In this document: positions 1 through 12,316 of the stretch, one piece after another
Layout: every line of letters starts with the position of its first letter
Position numbering within the stretch: the stretch's first letter is position 1
DNA from: [Pseudopropionibacterium] massiliense
GTDB lineage: Bacteria; Actinomycetota; Actinomycetes; Propionibacteriales; Propionibacteriaceae
Assembly: GCF_900607225.1 (NCBI RefSeq)
Contig: NZ_LR027842.1
Location: forward strand, 522,088-586,087
Direction of reading: 5' to 3'
DNA length: 64,000 bases
The notes under the pieces: model-generated
Databases searched by the model: none
Told to the model about the DNA's origin: nothing
Seen by the model: the letters and a program-made list of their open reading frames with translations, nothing else
Made by a program: the position numbers and the translations under genes

Positions 1-1
1 G

Positions 2-3000
2 CCCGTGCTCGATGTCGTGGCACCGGGGGATCTCCCGGAGCTGGTGCGGTGCATGACCCGTGTCAGCGATCCGGACGCCACGATGCGCCGTCTCGCCGTC
101 GAACCGTTCGACCTGAGCGAGGAGTTGCCCATCCGGGTGCACCTCATCGCCGAGCCCGGCGGGTGGATCCTCCTGATCGTCGTGCACCACATCGCGGCCG
201 ACGGGATCTCCATGGCGCCGTTGGCACGTGATCTCGGCGAGGCCTACGCCGCCCATCGCGACCGGACGCCATGGACCCGGGAACCGCTGGAGGTCCAGTA
301 CGCCGACTTCGCCGCCTGGCAGCGCGAACTGCTGGGCGACATCCACGACCCGGATTCGCTCGCCCACGAGCAGACCGAGTACTGGCGCACCCGGCTGGCA
401 GGCGCCCCCCAGGACACCGAGCTGTCGCTGGCGACCGCCCGCCCGGCCGTCGCCACGGGCAAGGGGTCGCGTGTGTTCGTGACCGTTCCCGCGGCTCTGC
501 GGGACCGCCTGCGGGACCTCGAACGTGGCCTGGGCTGCACCCCCCACATGTTGAACCAGGCCCTGGTGGCTGCCCTGGCGAGTCGTTTCGGCGTCGACGA
601 CGTCGTGCTCGGCACCCAGGTCGCCGGCCGTGACGAGGAGGGCCTCGACGACCTGGTGGGTCTGTTCGTCAACACCCTGGCGATGCGCCACCGCGTCTCC
701 GCGTCCACCACGTTCGCCGAGCTGTGCGACGACGTGCGCGGCGCCACGCTGGAAGGCCTGGAGCACGCCGACCTGCCCTTCGACGTCCTGGTGGAGCAGC
801 TCAACCCGGCACGGACCATGAACCGGCATCCGGTGTTCCAGATCGGTGTGGCGGCCCGGCAGGGCGACGACATCGACCTCGACCTCGGGGTGCCCGCCAC
901 CGCCGTCACCGACCTCGACCTCGGCACGTCGCAGTTCGACCTCAACTTCTGCCTGTTCGACCGGACCGACGGCAGCGCCGAGATCGAGGTGGAGTTCTCC
1001 TCCGACGTCTACGACGAGGCGCGCGCCCGCTACCTCGGCCGGGCCTGGTGCGAACTCGCCGCCGGGGTCAGCACACATCCCGATGCCTCGATCTCCGAAC
1101 TGGGTGTGGTCCCGGCCGACATCGTCGATCAGGTCACCGCGTGGGGCATCGGTGAGCCGTGCCCGGAACCGGTGCGCTTCATCGAGTTCTTCGACCACGC
1201 CGTGGCGACGCATCCCACGGGCATCGCCGTCGAGGAGGGGGCGCGGACCCTCACCTACGCCGACCTGGACGTGCGCGTCGAGACCCTGGCCCGCGGACTC
1301 CACGCCCTGGGGGCCCGCCCCGGGGCCGTGGTGGCGGTCAGTCTGCCGAAGAGCATCGACGCCGTCGTGGCCATTCTGGCGGTGTGCCGCACGGGTGCGG
1401 CCTATCTGCCGATCGACCCGGCCCAGCCCGACAATCGCATCCGCTACATGGTCGAGGACGCCGAACCGATCGCCGTGATCACCGACTCCGTGAACCGGCG
1501 GCGTTTCGGGTCCTTGCCGGTCGTTGACACCACCTCTGCGATGGAGGTGACGGGTCCTGTGACGTGGCCGGTCCCGGAGATCTCGGAGGTGGCCTACGTC
1601 ATCTACACCTCCGGGTCGACCGGACGCCCGAAGGGTGTCGAGGTCACCCACAGCGGCCTGGCGGGCACGGTTGCCTCGCAGGTGCGCGGCTTCGGTCTCG
1701 ACGGGTCCCTGAAACTCCTGCAGCTGGCGTCGTTCAGCTTCGACGTGTCCGTCATCGATCTGCTCACCGTGTTCGCGGTGGCCGGCACCGTCGTGCTGCC
1801 CGGTGAGGGGGTCGTCGCGGGCGATGACCTGGCCCGGCTCCTGCACCACCATCGCATCACCTACTGCGAGCTCACGCCATCGCGGCTCCAGAGCCTGGAA
1901 CCGGGAGCCTTCGAGCAGCTGCGCAACATCAACCTCAGCGGTGAGGCCTGCCCGGCGCAGCTGGTGCGGGCGTGGGCGGGTGAGCGCAGGATCCTCAACA
2001 CCTACGGTCCCACGGAGGTGACCGTCACCAGCGTGGTGTCGTGGCCGCTGGACGGCCTGCGGGAACCGGAGATCGGGCATCCGACCGATGGTCTCGTCGC
2101 CCGGGTGCTGGACGACAGACTGCGGCCCGTGGCCCCGGGCGTCCCCGGGGAGCTGTACCTGTCCGGTCCGGGCCTGGCGCGCGGCTACAGGCGTCGTCCC
2201 GGCCTGACGGCGTCGCGTTTTGTCGCGGACCTCGATGCGCCGGGTGAGCGGATGTATCGCACCGGCGACGTCGTGCGGTGGCGTGCGGATGGGGAACTGG
2301 AGTTCATCGGCCGCAGCGACGACCAGGTGAAGGTGCGTGGGCTGCGCATCGAACTGGGTGAGATCGAATCCGAGGTCACGGCGGTCGAGGGTGTGCGGGC
2401 CGCCGCGGTGATCGTTCGTGAGGACACCCCCGGGGATCAGCGGATCGTCGCCTACGTCGTCGGGGAGGTCGACGGGGCGGGGATCAAACGCCGGGTGGCG
2501 CGACAGCTTCCGGCATACATGGTGCCCTCCGCCGTCGTGATCCTTGACGCGCTGCCGCTCACGGTCAGCGGCAAACTGGACGTGCGCGCTCTACCTGCGC
2601 CGACCGTGGAGAACCCGGGCCCGGGACGACGACCCGCCACGCCACGGGAGGAGGCCGCCTGCCGTTGCTTCGCGGAGACGCTGGGCCTGGACGAGGTCCA
2701 CACGGACCAGAGTTTCTTCGACCTCGGTGGGCATTCGCTGCTCGCGACCCGGCTGGTCGGCCGCTGGCAGGAGACGGTCGGTGGTTCCATCACGCTGCGC
2801 GACGTGTTCGAGGCGCCGACCCCCCTCGGTCTGCTGGACCGGTCGGTCGTCGAAGCGGCGTCGCAACCGGATCTGGTGCCGTGTGAACGACACGGTGACG
2901 TCCCACCGTCGGCCGCTCAGAGGAGGATGTGGTTCCTCAGCACTCGCGACGGAGCCGCCGCCTACAACGTTCCCATCGTGCTGCAGGTCGCGGGCCGACT

Positions 3001-6000
3001 CGACGAGGGCGTCCTACAGGCGGCGCTCAACGATCTGGCCGGACGCCACGAGAGCCTGCGCACGATCTTCCCGGATGTCGACGGCACGCCGTATCAGCGG
3101 GTTCTACCGGCCGGCACCCCGGTGCCCCTGGATGTCGTGGAGGCAGATGATGCCGACGAGGTCGACGCGATCCTTGCCCGGACAGCCCGGGAGTCCTTCG
3201 ACCTGGGTCGCGAGATCCCGCTGCGCGCCACCGTCGTGCGGGGCAGGACCCGTGACGTGCTGGCCCTGGTGCTGCACCACATAGCCACCGACGGCTGGTC
3301 CCTGACGCCGCTGGCCCGGGACCTGGGTCTCGCCTACGCCGCTCGTGACCGTGGCACTGCGCCGGACTGGGAACCGTTGCCCGTGCAGTACGCCGACTAC
3401 ACCGAGTGGCTGCGGCGGCGCACCGGAACGGACGGCCAGGGGGACGGTCCCGAGTACTGGGCCCGTGCCCTCGCCGACCTGCCCGCCGCGATTCCCCTGC
3501 CGTGCGGTCGGAACAGACCTGCCCAGCCGACCAACGCCGGCTCCTGGGTGCCGTTCTCCATCGACGCGGAACTGCATCGCCGGATCGATGACCTGGCCCA
3601 TGAGTGCGAGGTCACCACGTTCATGGTGCTCCAGGCCGCGACGGCCCTGACCCTTCGTCTTCTCGGGGCGGGCGACGACATTCCCCTCGGGACGATGGTC
3701 GCCGGACGGGAACGGAAAGAGTTGTCCGACCTGATCGGTTTCTTCATCAACACCGTCGTGCTGCGCACCGATGTCTCCGGCAACCCGGCCTTCCGTGACC
3801 TGCTGACCCGGGTGCGTGAGGCCGATCTCGACGCCTTCGACCATCAGGATGTTCCCTTCGAGACCGTGGTCGAGGAACTGCAGCCGGAACGGGAACCGGG
3901 CCGCCACCCGCTGTTCCAGGTGGCGCTGACCGTGATGACCGCGAACAGTGAACCGGAATGGTCGCTGGGATCGTTGCCTGTCACGGTACTGGGCCAGGAT
4001 TCCCAGTTCTCCCGATTCGACCTGACCTTCTCCCTGGACGAGCACCGCGTCGACGACGAGGCCGCCGGGATGACCGGCACCATCGACTACGCCACCGAGC
4101 TGTTCGACGAGGCCGACGTGGAGCAACTGGGCCAGCGTGTCCTCTCGGTGCTGCGCCAGGTGGTGGCCGACCCCTCGATGCGCTTCTCGCAGGCAACCGT
4201 CGTCCTGCCGTCCGAGACCGGGTGGGAACGCGAAACCGGGGAACCCGTCGCGCATCTGGCCACTTTCCCGGAACTGTTCTCACGTCAGGTGGCTGCCGAT
4301 CCCACCCGGATCGCCGTCGAATGCGGTGACCAGAGAATCACCTTCGCCGAACTCGACGAACAGTCGACCCGGTGGGCCCGGGTGCTCGCCGGGCTGGGGG
4401 TTGGGCCGGAAACCGTCGTCGCGAGCTGTCTTCCACGATCCGCGTTCTCCATCGTCGCTCTACTGGCGATCATGAAGGCCGGGGGAGTGTGGCAGCCCGT
4501 CGACCCGGCCCATCCCGACGAGCACATCAACTTCCTGCTCGGGGACTCCGGCGCCGCCCTGGTGCTGTGCGAGGAGGCCTCGGCCCATCGCTTCGCCCCG
4601 CCGACGCTCGCAGTCGACTCGCCGGAAACCGCGGATCTGCTCTCAGCCGCCACCGCGGTCCCCGCCGGCCCCTCGGGGGTGTACGGCGCTGCCTACATCA
4701 TCCACACATCGGGATCCACCGGGCGCCCCCGGGGTGTCGTCGTCAGCCACGCAGGTCTGGCCGGGCTGGCCCAGGGATACGCCCTCTACGGCATCACGCC
4801 GGCGAGCGTCGCCATGCAGTTCGCATCGCACAGCTTTGACGGCGCCGTATCGGAAATAGGAATGTCGCTGCTGGCAGGTGCCACCATGGTGATGGTGCCG
4901 GAACAGGAGCGCAACCTCGGCCCCGGATGCGCGCGGATTCTTCAGCGCTGCACCCACGCCTTCCTCACACCCGCGTCGGTGCTGGCCCTGGGTGCATCCA
5001 ACATCCCCTCGGGACTGACCCTGCTCGTGGGAGGCGAGGCCTTTCCCGCGCAGCTGGTCGATGAGATCGGCCAGCGGGTGCGGCTGTTCAACGTCTACGG
5101 TCCGACCGAAACCACCGTCGACATCTCCTACCACCCCGTCAATGATCGTGACGTCGATCCGGTGCCGATCGGTCATCCCGTCCCGGCCAAGACCGTGACC
5201 GTGCTGGACGAGTTCCTGCACCCCGTGCCCGTCGGTTGCATCGGTGAACTCTACGTCTCAGGAGCCGCGTTGGCACGTGGTTATGCCGGTCGGCCGGGGG
5301 CAACGGCCAGCCGGTTCGTGGCCGACCCCGACGGCAGTGGGGAACGCATGTACCGCACCGGTGACCTGGTGCGCAGGGGCCGTGACGGCGCGCTGCGGTT
5401 CATCGGTCGCGCCGACGACCAGGTGAAGATCCGCGGTTTCCGCATCGAGCTGGGTGAGGTCGAGGCCGCGCTCGCAGCGCTGCCCGGGGTCACGGCCGCC
5501 GCGGCGATGGCGCGCCGCGACCTCGGGCCCGATGCGGTGCTGGTGGGCTATCTGGTTGGCGACATCGATCCCGTGGCCGCGCGACGCATCCTGGCCGCCG
5601 GGCTGCCCAAGCAGGCCGTGCCCGACCACATCGTGATGTTGGACGCCCTGCCCTTGACCCGCAACGGCAAGGTCGACCGCAAGGCGTTGCCCGTCCCGGT
5701 TGTCGCGACACGGAGTGGCCGGGTGCCGTCCACGCCGGCCGAGGAGCAGGCCTGCGCGGCCCTGGCAGCTGTACTCGGTGTCGACGAAGTGGGTGTCGAC
5801 GACAACTTCTTCGAACTGGGTGGGCACTCGCTGCTCGCCGTCCGGTTGGTGTCCCGGCTTCGTGGGGCGGGATTCACGATCACCATCAGCGACCTATTCG
5901 CCGACCCGGTGCCACGGGCGTGGGCGCGGTTCGCGGGTGACGGCCCCGCGACGGGGACGGTGCGTGCAGTGAGCCGTCCGGCGGATGGCATGCTGCCCGC

Positions 6001-9000
6001 ATCGCGGGCGCAACGCCGGCTCTGGCTGGAACAGGACCTCGTCACGGACCCGGTCGCCTACAACCTCCCGGTCGTTCTCGACGTCAGTGTCCTGGACATG
6101 GAGGCCCTGCGGAGTGCGCTCGGTGACGTCACCGGCCGCCATGAGGCATTGCGCACCCTCGTCGTCGAGCGCGATGGTGATCCCTGGCAGCGCATCATGA
6201 CATCCACCGAGGCAATGGCCCGGATACCGGAGCGCATCCACGTGGTGCCGGACCCCGACGCCTTCACCACGGCGCTCAGCAGCGGCCTGGACATCTCGGC
6301 GGAGATCCCGTTGCGTGTGGTGGTGCTTCCCAGGGCCGGTGGAGGGCGGATCGGTCTGGTGTTCCATCACATCGCGATCGACGGATCCTCGATCGCCCCC
6401 CTGCTGAGGGACCTGTCATACGCCTACGGCTGCCGTCAGAACGGTGAGGAGCCGTCCTGGCGGAGGCCCGGCCTGCAGCCCGCTGACTGGGCCGCCGCGC
6501 AGGAACACATCCTGGGCGATGCCGACGACCCGGACTCGCTGACGGCACGGGAGACCGCGTGGTGGCGGGCCCGGCTGGCCGATGCGCCCGCCCGGTCGGG
6601 GTTGCCCGGGATGTCGTCCACCGAGAAGGGCGTTGCCGCCCCCCGGATGATTCGTGCCGATGTGTCGATGGCCACACTGAACGGTTTGCGCGCCCTGGCC
6701 CGTCGTGAAGGAGCCACTCTGTTCATGGTCGTGCACGCCGCTTTCACGGCCCTGCTGAGCCGTCTGGGTGCCGGGCCGGATCTCGTGCTCGGAACCGTCA
6801 CGGCGGGACGCGACGACGCCGCCCTCGAGGAAACCGTCGGATTCTTCGTCAACCCGATCGCGCTGCGCACACGGCTGGCAGGGGATCCGAGCTTCGTCGA
6901 CTGGCTCGCCGAGGTGCGCCGCCGTGACGCCGAAGCGCTGGCCCATGCACGCGTACCGTTCGACGACGTCGTGGCGGCGCTGCGGCAGGAACGCGTACCC
7001 GGCCGTCACCCGGTGTTCCAGACGCTGCTCACGTCATTCGAGGACCGTGGACCGGTGGACGTGGAGATTCCCTTCGGCACCGGTCGCGCCCGCCTCGTCG
7101 AGGACGGCCTGGCCAGTGCGAAGTTCGACCTGACCATTGCGTTCGGTCAGGTGGGCAGCGGCCTCGCCCTGGAGCTGGAGTTCGCAACCGACCGCTACGA
7201 CGTGAACACCGTCGAGCAATTGGCCGCCCGCTTCTCGCGGGTGCTGCATCAGCTCGCGAAGGACCCCTCAACCACGGTCTCAGGACTCGACGTGCTGCTG
7301 CCCGGGGAACTCGACTCGCTGCGAGCGATGGGCTCCTCCGCGCCGGAGCCGGAGGTTCCCGCGATGGGCCTCGACGACCTGTTCGCCTCGGCACACGCCC
7401 TCGTGGGCGGTGACGCACCCGCCGTCACGGGTGACCGGGAGCTGACCTACGCCGACCTGGAGAGGGAGAGTCGCTGGTGGGCCCACCGGTTGCTCGCAGA
7501 AGGGGTGCGGCGAGGTGATGTCGTCGGCGTCTGCGTTCCCCGCAGCGCGGACATGATCGTGGCCGTGCTGGCCGTCGCGCGAACCGGTGCCGCTCTGCTT
7601 CCGCTGGACGCCACCTACCCGACGGCGCGCCTGACCCAGGTCACCGCGGATGCGGCTCCGCGCCTGATCCTGGCGCGCGGCGCGGGTGTGTCCGCCATGA
7701 CCGCTTCCTGTGATCTCCCGGTGCTCGAGATGGGATCGCCCGACCCCGGGGAACCGGGGCCGCTGCCACCACGCGTTCTCGCCGCGGAGGAACCGGTCTA
7801 CGTGATCCACACCTCCGGCTCCACCGGTCGCCCCAAGGGAGTGTGCATGACCCGCCGTGGTCTCGGTGTGTTCACCCGCTCACTGACCCGGCGGATCGGT
7901 GCCTGGCCCGGGATACGGGTGTTGCAGGCCGCATCCCTGTCGTTCGATGCAGCCATCATGGAACTGTGCATGGCCTGGGGGGCCGGAGGGAGCCTCGTGA
8001 TTCCCGAGCCCGGCCCGCTCGCCGGTGATGAACTGCGCACGGCACTCGAACACGTCGACGCGGCTCTGCTGACCCCGAGTGTGCTGACCACCCTCGACAC
8101 CCCGTTGGACGGCGTTCCAGTCCTGGTGGCGGGCGCGGAGGCGTTGAGCGCTGACCTGGTCGCACGTCTCGCCCCCGGCCGGACGCTGTTCAACGCCTAC
8201 GGTCCCACCGAGGCGACGATTGCCGTCGCCGTCGCCGGTCCGCTTTCCCCTTCTCCGGGTCAGGAAGCACCACCGATCGGTCGCGGCCTCGATGCCGTCC
8301 GGTTGGTCGTGCTCGACGATTTCCTGCAGCCCGTTCCACCGGGAGTTCCCGGCGAGCTGTACATCGGTGGCCCCGGCCTGGCGATCGGATACCTCAACCG
8401 GCCGGGACTGACCGCCAGTCGTTTCGTCGCCGATCCGTTCCGGCAGGGCGAGGTCCTCTACCGCACCGGTGACGTCGTGGCGTGGAACAGATCGTGGGAG
8501 CTCACGTATCTCGGACGCGCCGACTCGCAGCTCAAGGTCCGCGGTTTCCGTGTCGAACCGGGCGAGATCGAGCGGTGCCTGGCGGATGTTCCCGGCGTGA
8601 CGGGGGCCGTCGTCATCGAGGCTCCCGACTCCCCGGGAAGGCTGGTGGGGTATGTCACCGGTGAGGACGTCGACACCACGGCCGTCCGGTCCCGCGCCGA
8701 GGCGGTGCTGCCCCCGCACATGGTTCCGGCGGTCATCATGGCGTTGGACTCCTTCCCGAGGACACCGAACGGCAAGCTGGACCGGCGGGCCCTTCCACCG
8801 GCGACGGTGGCACCCCCCTCGCAGGAACCCGCCACTGCCCTGGAGGCACAGGTGTGCGCAGTTTTCGCGGAGGCACTGGGGGTGGACGTGGTCGGCCCGG
8901 AGGACAACTTCTTCCTGCTGGGCGGTCACTCACTGAGCGCTGCCCGGATCGTGTCGCGACTCGGTGGCCCGGAGAAGCGGCTGCGGTTGCGCGACGTCTT

Positions 9001-12000
9001 CGAGGCGCCGACGGCCCGCGCCCTGGCGGCCCGGTTGGAGCCGGCCCACGACACCGTCGCCCCGGCCGGGAGCCGGCACGACGCCTTGGAGGGACCCCAC
9101 GGTTTGCCCGCCGGACCGGTACCGGACATCCGGGCCGGGGGCGAACGCATCGTCCATCGCCCCCGGCCCGAGCAGCTGCCGGCATCGTTCGCGCAGCGCC
9201 GGCTGTGGACCGTCACACGTCTGGAGGGGGCATCCTCCGCCTACAACATTCCCCTGGTCGCCCGGTTGCGGGGTGTCCTCGACGTTCCCGCGCTGCAGCA
9301 GGCGTTGCGTGACGTCGTCGAACGCCAGGACACCCTGCGCACCGTCATGATTCCCATCGACGGCGAACCCTTCCAGCGCTTGATGGCGGTTCCTGAGGCC
9401 TCCGATCTGTGCACCGTGCTCGACGTGTCAGGTCTCGACGAACAGGAACGCCTGGCGCTGGTGAAGGAGTACAGTGCACGTCCCTTCGACCTGGAACGCG
9501 ACCTGCCGATCCGCGCCTGGGTTCTCCGGGAGGCCGTCGACAGTCACATCGTCGTGCTGGTCATGCATCACATCGCCAGCGACGGCCTGTCCCTGGCGCC
9601 CCTGCTGCACGATCTGCAGGACGCCTATGCCGCCCGGAGAGCCGGCCGGGCCCCCGCGTGGATCCCGCTTCCCGTCACCTACGCCGATCACACACTCCGG
9701 CAGCATGAACGCTCGGCCGGGCAGGGCGAGGAGATCGAATGGTGGCGCGCCACCCTGGCGGGGCTGCCCGAGGAGACCCGGCTGCCGGGAGAAAAACCAG
9801 GCACGTCCTCGGGTGCGCGTCCCAGCGGCACCGTGGAGGGGGTGCTGCCGGCCGAGGCCCTGTCCCGGGTGCAGCATCTGGCCTCCGAACACGGCGCGTC
9901 GGTGTTCATGGTGTGCCATGCCGCCGTGGCCGTGCTGCTGAATCGTCTCGGAGCGGGGGAGGACGTCGTGCTCGGCGCCGTCACCGCGGGACGCGGCGAT
10001 TCCGCCCTGGAACCGCTGGTCGGTTTCTTCGTCAACACACTGGCGATCCGGCACGACCTCACCGGGAATCCGACGGTCGCCGCGACCATCGACAGGGCCC
10101 GGGAGGCGATCCTGGGGGCGGTCGAACACTCCCGGGTGCCCTTCGACATGGTCGTGGACGCCGTCGCCCCATCCCGAGTCCCGGGCCGCCACCCGTTGTT
10201 CCAGGTCATGGTGAATCACATGTCCGAGAGCGGGGGCAACACCGCGAGACTGACGCTGCCCGGTGTGGAGACCGAGGATCTGCACCCAGGGCCGTTGGGT
10301 GCCAAGTTCGACCTCGACTTCAGCGTCGGTGAGGTGCCCGGGCCTGACGGAACGGAACTCAGCATCCAGCTGGACTACGCCACGGATCGCCTCGACGCCC
10401 GGGCCGCCGGGGACATCGTCACCCGGCTCCTCAGGGTCCTGGAAGCCCTCGGTACCGATGCGAACAGGCGGATCAGCGCCATCGACGTCCTCAGCGACGA
10501 GGAACGCGACGCCGCGGTCCGGACCGGACCGGTCGCCGGGCAACCGCGTACGTTCTCGGAACTGTTCGCCGAGGCGGTTCGGATCGACCCCGATCACGAT
10601 GCCGTGCGGTGCGGCGGCGATGTCCTGACCTATGCGGAACTCGACGCCGCCTCGAACCAGTTCGCCCGCTGGCTGATCCAGCGGGGGATCGGCGCCGAGG
10701 ACATCGTCGCGCTGTCGTTGCGCAAGTCCGTCCGGGCGGTCGTCGCCATCGTCGGCGTCGAGAAAGCGGGTGCCGCCTACGTGCCCATCGACCCCGACCA
10801 TCCCGTCGAGCGCATCTCCTACCTGCTCAACGACTCCGGGGCCGACCTGGTGATCACCACCGCTGCCGACGCGAATCGTTTCGACGCCGCGGTGCTGCTG
10901 GACGCCCCGGACACCGTTGCCGACATCGATGCCTGCGACGACGGGCCGATCCGGGTCGGTGAGCTGCGCGTTCCCCCCTCTACGGATCATCCGTGCTATC
11001 TCATCCACACCTCGGGCTCCACGGGCAGACCGAAGGGTGTCGTTGTCACGCACCGCGGCCTTGCCGCCCTGGCCGCATCGCAACGTGCAGGGCAGGGCGC
11101 GGGCCCCGATGAGACGATGCTGCTGTTCGCCTCGTTCAGTTTCGACGCATCGGTTTCCGAACTCACGATGGCGCTGTTCCACGGCGCCTGCCTGGTGCTC
11201 GTGCCCGAAGAACTGCGTGCCCCGGACGCTGCGCTCGGCGACTACCTGCGACGCCATGACGTCCGCCGAGCCATTTTCGTCCCCACCACCCTGAGGGCGC
11301 TGCCGAAGGACTGCCTGCCCCCCAGACTTGCCCTCATGGTCGCCGGCGAGGCGCTGCCGGCGGCCACGGTCGCCGATGAGGTGGGACGACGTCCGGTGCT
11401 CAACCTGTACGGCCCGACCGAGACGACGATCGACGTCACCAGGTACCGCCTGGACGGCTCCGAAACCGGAATGGTTCCGATCGGCGAGGTGGTGCACGGC
11501 CTGTCCGTCGCCGTCCTCGACGAGCACCTGCGGCCCGTTCCCCCCGGGGCGGTGGGTGAGCTGTACGTGAGCGGGGTCGGACTCGCCCGCGGCTACCACC
11601 GTCGTCCCGGGCTGACCGCGTCGCGTTTCGTCGCTGCGACCTGGGGTGAGCCCGGGGCGGTCATGTACCGCACCGGTGATCTGGTGCGGCTGCGACCGGA
11701 CGGGTTCTACGAGTTCGTCAGCCGCAGCGACCGGCAGATCAAGATCAGGGGTTTCCGTGTGGAGCCCGGTGAGATCGAGCAGGCGTTGTTGGCCGTCGAT
11801 GGGGTTCTCGCCGCACACGTCGGGGCGCTGCACGTCGGCGATGATGAGTCCCGACTCGTTGCGTGGGTCGCTGCACCACCCGCGGACACCTTCGACACCG
11901 AGGCGTGCCGTCTGGCTCTCGCGGATGTCCTGCCCGCGCACGCGATACCAGCGTCCATCGTCGCGATGGATGCGTTCCCCGCCACAGCACACGGCAAACT

Positions 12001-12316
12001 CGACGGTGCCCGGTTGCCCGTTCCGGACTGGGGAAATCAACGCGATCACGTCGACCCGGAGGATGGGGTCGAGGCGCTGCTGGCCGAGATCTGGACGGAG
12101 GCTTTCGCGGATGGTCGCCGGGTTGGAGCCTTGGACAACTTCTTTGGCTCCGGCGGGAACTCACTGTTGGCAGCCAAGGTGGCGGCACGTGTCAACGACC
12201 GGCTGGCCGTTGATCTGCCGTTGCGCACCATCTTCGAGGTGCCCGTGCTGCGCGACCAGGCGGCGATCCTGGAAGCCATTCTGCTTGCCGAGCTGGAGGA
12301 AGAACCCGCATCATGA
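2..12316 (+). CDS. Nonribosomal peptide synthetase, four modules (5' end outside window)
   Basis: Multimodular NRPS, at least 4104 residues, whose start lies before the window; the first codons already sit inside a condensation (C) domain. Order: C1 (HHIAADG, about residue 61), A1 ([11 protein letters not shown], about 530), T1 (LGGHSL, about 910), C2 (HHIATDG, about 1090), A2 (about 1564), T2 (about 1940), C3 (HHIAIDG, about 2120), A3 (about 2600), T3 (about 2974), C4 (HHIASDG, about 3187), A4 (about 3666), T4 (about 4049). All C domains keep the HHxxxDG motif, so all look catalytic. No epimerase, methyltransferase or cyclase domain is seen between modules. T4 has GSGGNSL rather than the usual GGHS/GGDS. 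The last bases overlap the next NRPS gene by ATGA, so the two proteins are translationally coupled and form one assembly line. Amino-acid specificities could not be assigned with confidence. Confidence 0.97.
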   Translation, partial: PVLDVVAPGDLPELVRCMTRVSDPDATMRRLAVEPFDLSEELPIRVHLIAEPGGWILLIVVHHIAADGISMAPLARDLGEAYAAHRDRTPWTREPLEVQYADFAAWQRELLGDIHDPDSLAHEQTEYWRTRLAGAPQDTELSLATARPAVATGKGSRVFVTVPAALRDRLRDLERGLGCTPHMLNQALVAALASRFGVDDVVLGTQVAGRDEEGLDDLVGLFVNTLAMRHRVSASTTFAELCDDVRGATLEGLEHADLPFDVLVEQLNPARTMNRHPVFQIGVAARQGDDIDLDLGVPATAVTDLDLGTSQFDLNFCLFDRTDGSAEIEVEFSSDVYDEARARYLGRAWCELAAGVSTHPDASISELGVVPADIVDQVTAWGIGEPCPEPVRFIEFFDHAVATHPTGIAVEEGARTLTYADLDVRVETLARGLHALGARPGAVVAVSLPKSIDAVVAILAVCRTGAAYLPIDPAQPDNRIRYMVEDAEPIAVITDSVNRRRFGSLPVVDTTSAMEVTGPVTWPVPEISEVAYVIYTSGSTGRPKGVEVTHSGLAGTVASQVRGFGLDGSLKLLQLASFSFDVSVIDLLTVFAVAGTVVLPGEGVVAGDDLARLLHHHRITYCELTPSRLQSLEPGAFEQLRNINLSGEACPAQLVRAWAGERRILNTYGPTEVTVTSVVSWPLDGLREPEIGHPTDGLVARVLDDRLRPVAPGVPGELYLSGPGLARGYRRRPGLTASRFVADLDAPGERMYRTGDVVRWRADGELEFIGRSDDQVKVRGLRIELGEIESEVTAVEGVRAAAVIVREDTPGDQRIVAYVVGEVDGAGIKRRVARQLPAYMVPSAVVILDALPLTVSGKLDVRALPAPTVENPGPGRRPATPREEAACRCFAETLGLDEVHTDQSFFDLGGHSLLATRLVGRWQETVGGSITLRDVFEAPTPLGLLDRSVVEAASQPDLVPCERHGDVPPSAAQRRMWFLSTRDGAAAYNVPIVLQVAGRLDEGVLQAALNDLAGRHESLRTIFPDVDGTPYQRVLPAGTPVPLDVVEADDADEVDAILARTARESFDLGREIPLRATVVRGRTRDVLALVLHHIATDGWSLTPLARDLGLAYAARDRGTAPDWEPLPVQYADYTEWLRRRTGTDGQGDGPEYWARALADLPAAIPLPCGRNRPAQPTNAGSWVPFSIDAELHRRIDDLAHECEVTTFMVLQAATALTLRLLGAGDDIPLGTMVAGRERKELSDLIGFFINTVVLRTDVSGNPAFRDLLTRVREADLDAFDHQDVPFETVVEELQPEREPGRHPLFQVALTVMTANSEPEWSLGSLPVTVLGQDSQFSRFDLTFSLDEHRVDDEAAGMTGTIDYATELFDEADVEQLGQRVLSVLRQVVADPSMRFSQATVVLPSETGWERETGEPVAHLATFPELFSRQVAADPTRIAVECGDQRITFAELDEQSTRWARVLAGLGVGPETVVASCLPRSAFSIVALLAIMKAGGVWQPVDPAHPDEHINFLLGDSGAALVLCEEASAHRFAPPTLAVDSPETADLLSAATAVPAGPSGVYGAAYIIHTSGSTGRPRGVVVSHAGLAGLAQGYALYGITPASVAMQFASHSFDGAVSEIGMSLLAGATMVMVPEQERNLGPGCARILQRCTHAFLTPASVLALGASNIPSGLTLLVGGEAFPAQLVDEIGQRVRLFNVYGPTETTVDISYHPVNDRDVDPVPIGHPVPAKTVTVLDEFLHPVPVGCIGELYVSGAALARGYAGRPGATASRFVADPDGSGERMYRTGDLVRRGRDGALRFIGRADDQVKIRGFRIELGEVEAALAALPGVTAAAAMARRDLGPDAVLVGYLVGDIDPVAARRILAAGLPKQAVPDHIVMLDALPLTRNGKVDRKALPVPVVATRSGRVPSTPAEEQACAALAAVLGVDEVGVDDNFFELGGHSLLAVRLVSRLRGAGFTITISDLFADPVPRAWARFAGDGPATGTVRAVSRPADGMLPASRAQRRLWLEQDLVTDPVAYNLPVVLDVSVLDMEALRSALGDVTGRHEALRTLVVERDGDPWQRIMTSTEAMARIPERIHVVPDPDAFTTALSSGLDISAEIPLRVVVLPRAGGGRIGLVFHHIAIDGSSIAPLLRDLSYAYGCRQNGEEPSWRRPGLQPADWAAAQEHILGDADDPDSLTARETAWWRARLADAPARSGLPGMSSTEKGVAAPRMIRADVSMATLNGLRALARREGATLFMVVHAAFTALLSRLGAGPDLVLGTVTAGRDDAALEETVGFFVNPIALRTRLAGDPSFVDWLAEVRRRDAEALAHARVPFDDVVAALRQERVPGRHPVFQTLLTSFEDRGPVDVEIPFGTGRARLVEDGLASAKFDLTIAFGQVGSGLALELEFATDRYDVNTVEQLAARFSRVLHQLAKDPSTTVSGLDVLLPGELDSLRAMGSSAPEPEVPAMGLDDLFASAHALVGGDAPAVTGDRELTYADLERESRWWAHRLLAEGVRRGDVVGVCVPRSADMIVAVLAVARTGAALLPLDATYPTARLTQVTADAAPRLILARGAGVSAMTASCDLPVLEMGSPDPGEPGPLPPRVLAAEEPVYVIHTSGSTGRPKGVCMTRRGLGVFTRSLTRRIGAWPGIRVLQAASLSFDAAIMELCMAWGAGGSLVIPEPGPLAGDELRTALEHVDAALLTPSVLTTLDTPLDGVPVLVAGAEALSADLVARLAPGRTLFNAYGPTEATIAVAVAGPLSPSPGQEAPPIGRGLDAVRLVVLDDFLQPVPPGVPGELYIGGPGLAIGYLNRPGLTASRFVADPFRQGEVLYRTGDVVAWNRSWELTYLGRADSQLKVRGFRVEPGEIERCLADVPGVTGAVVIEAPDSPGRLVGYVTGEDVDTTAVRSRAEAVLPPHMVPAVIMALDSFPRTPNGKLDRRALPPATVAPPSQEPATALEAQVCAVFAEALGVDVVGPEDNFFLLGGHSLSAARIVSRLGGPEKRLRLRDVFEAPTARALAARLEPAHDTVAPAGSRHDALEGPHGLPAGPVPDIRAGGERIVHRPRPEQLPASFAQRRLWTVTRLEGASSAYNIPLVARLRGVLDVPALQQALRDVVERQDTLRTVMIPIDGEPFQRLMAVPEASDLCTVLDVSGLDEQERLALVKEYSARPFDLERDLPIRAWVLREAVDSHIVVLVMHHIASDGLSLAPLLHDLQDAYAARRAGRAPAWIPLPVTYADHTLRQHERSAGQGEEIEWWRATLAGLPEETRLPGEKPGTSSGARPSGTVEGVLPAEALSRVQHLASEHGASVFMVCHAAVAVLLNRLGAGEDVVLGAVTAGRGDSALEPLVGFFVNTLAIRHDLTGNPTVAATIDRAREAILGAVEHSRVPFDMVVDAVAPSRVPGRHPLFQVMVNHMSESGGNTARLTLPGVETEDLHPGPLGAKFDLDFSVGEVPGPDGTELSIQLDYATDRLDARAAGDIVTRLLRVLEALGTDANRRISAIDVLSDEERDAAVRTGPVAGQPRTFSELFAEAVRIDPDHDAVRCGGDVLTYAELDAASNQFARWLIQRGIGAEDIVALSLRKSVRAVVAIVGVEKAGAAYVPIDPDHPVERISYLLNDSGADLVITTAADANRFDAAVLLDAPDTVADIDACDDGPIRVGELRVPPSTDHPCYLIHTSGSTGRPKGVVVTHRGLAALAASQRAGQGAGPDETMLLFASFSFDASVSELTMALFHGACLVLVPEELRAPDAALGDYLRRHDVRRAIFVPTTLRALPKDCLPPRLALMVAGEALPAATVADEVGRRPVLNLYGPTETTIDVTRYRLDGSETGMVPIGEVVHGLSVAVLDEHLRPVPPGAVGELYVSGVGLARGYHRRPGLTASRFVAATWGEPGAVMYRTGDLVRLRPDGFYEFVSRSDRQIKIRGFRVEPGEIEQALLAVDGVLAAHVGALHVGDDESRLVAWVAAPPADTFDTEACRLALADVLPAHAIPASIVAMDAFPATAHGKLDGARLPVPDWGNQRDHVDPEDGVEALLAEIWTEAFADGRRVGALDNFFGSGGNSLLAAKVAARVNDRLAVDLPLRTIFEVPVLRDQAAILEAILLAELEEEPAS

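Noticed and set aside
9428..12049. Long minus-strand frame (873 codons) antisense to the NRPS
   Set aside because: GC-rich third-position shadow; no recognisable domain, Arg/Gly/His-rich composition, and the plus strand holds clear C, A and T domains.
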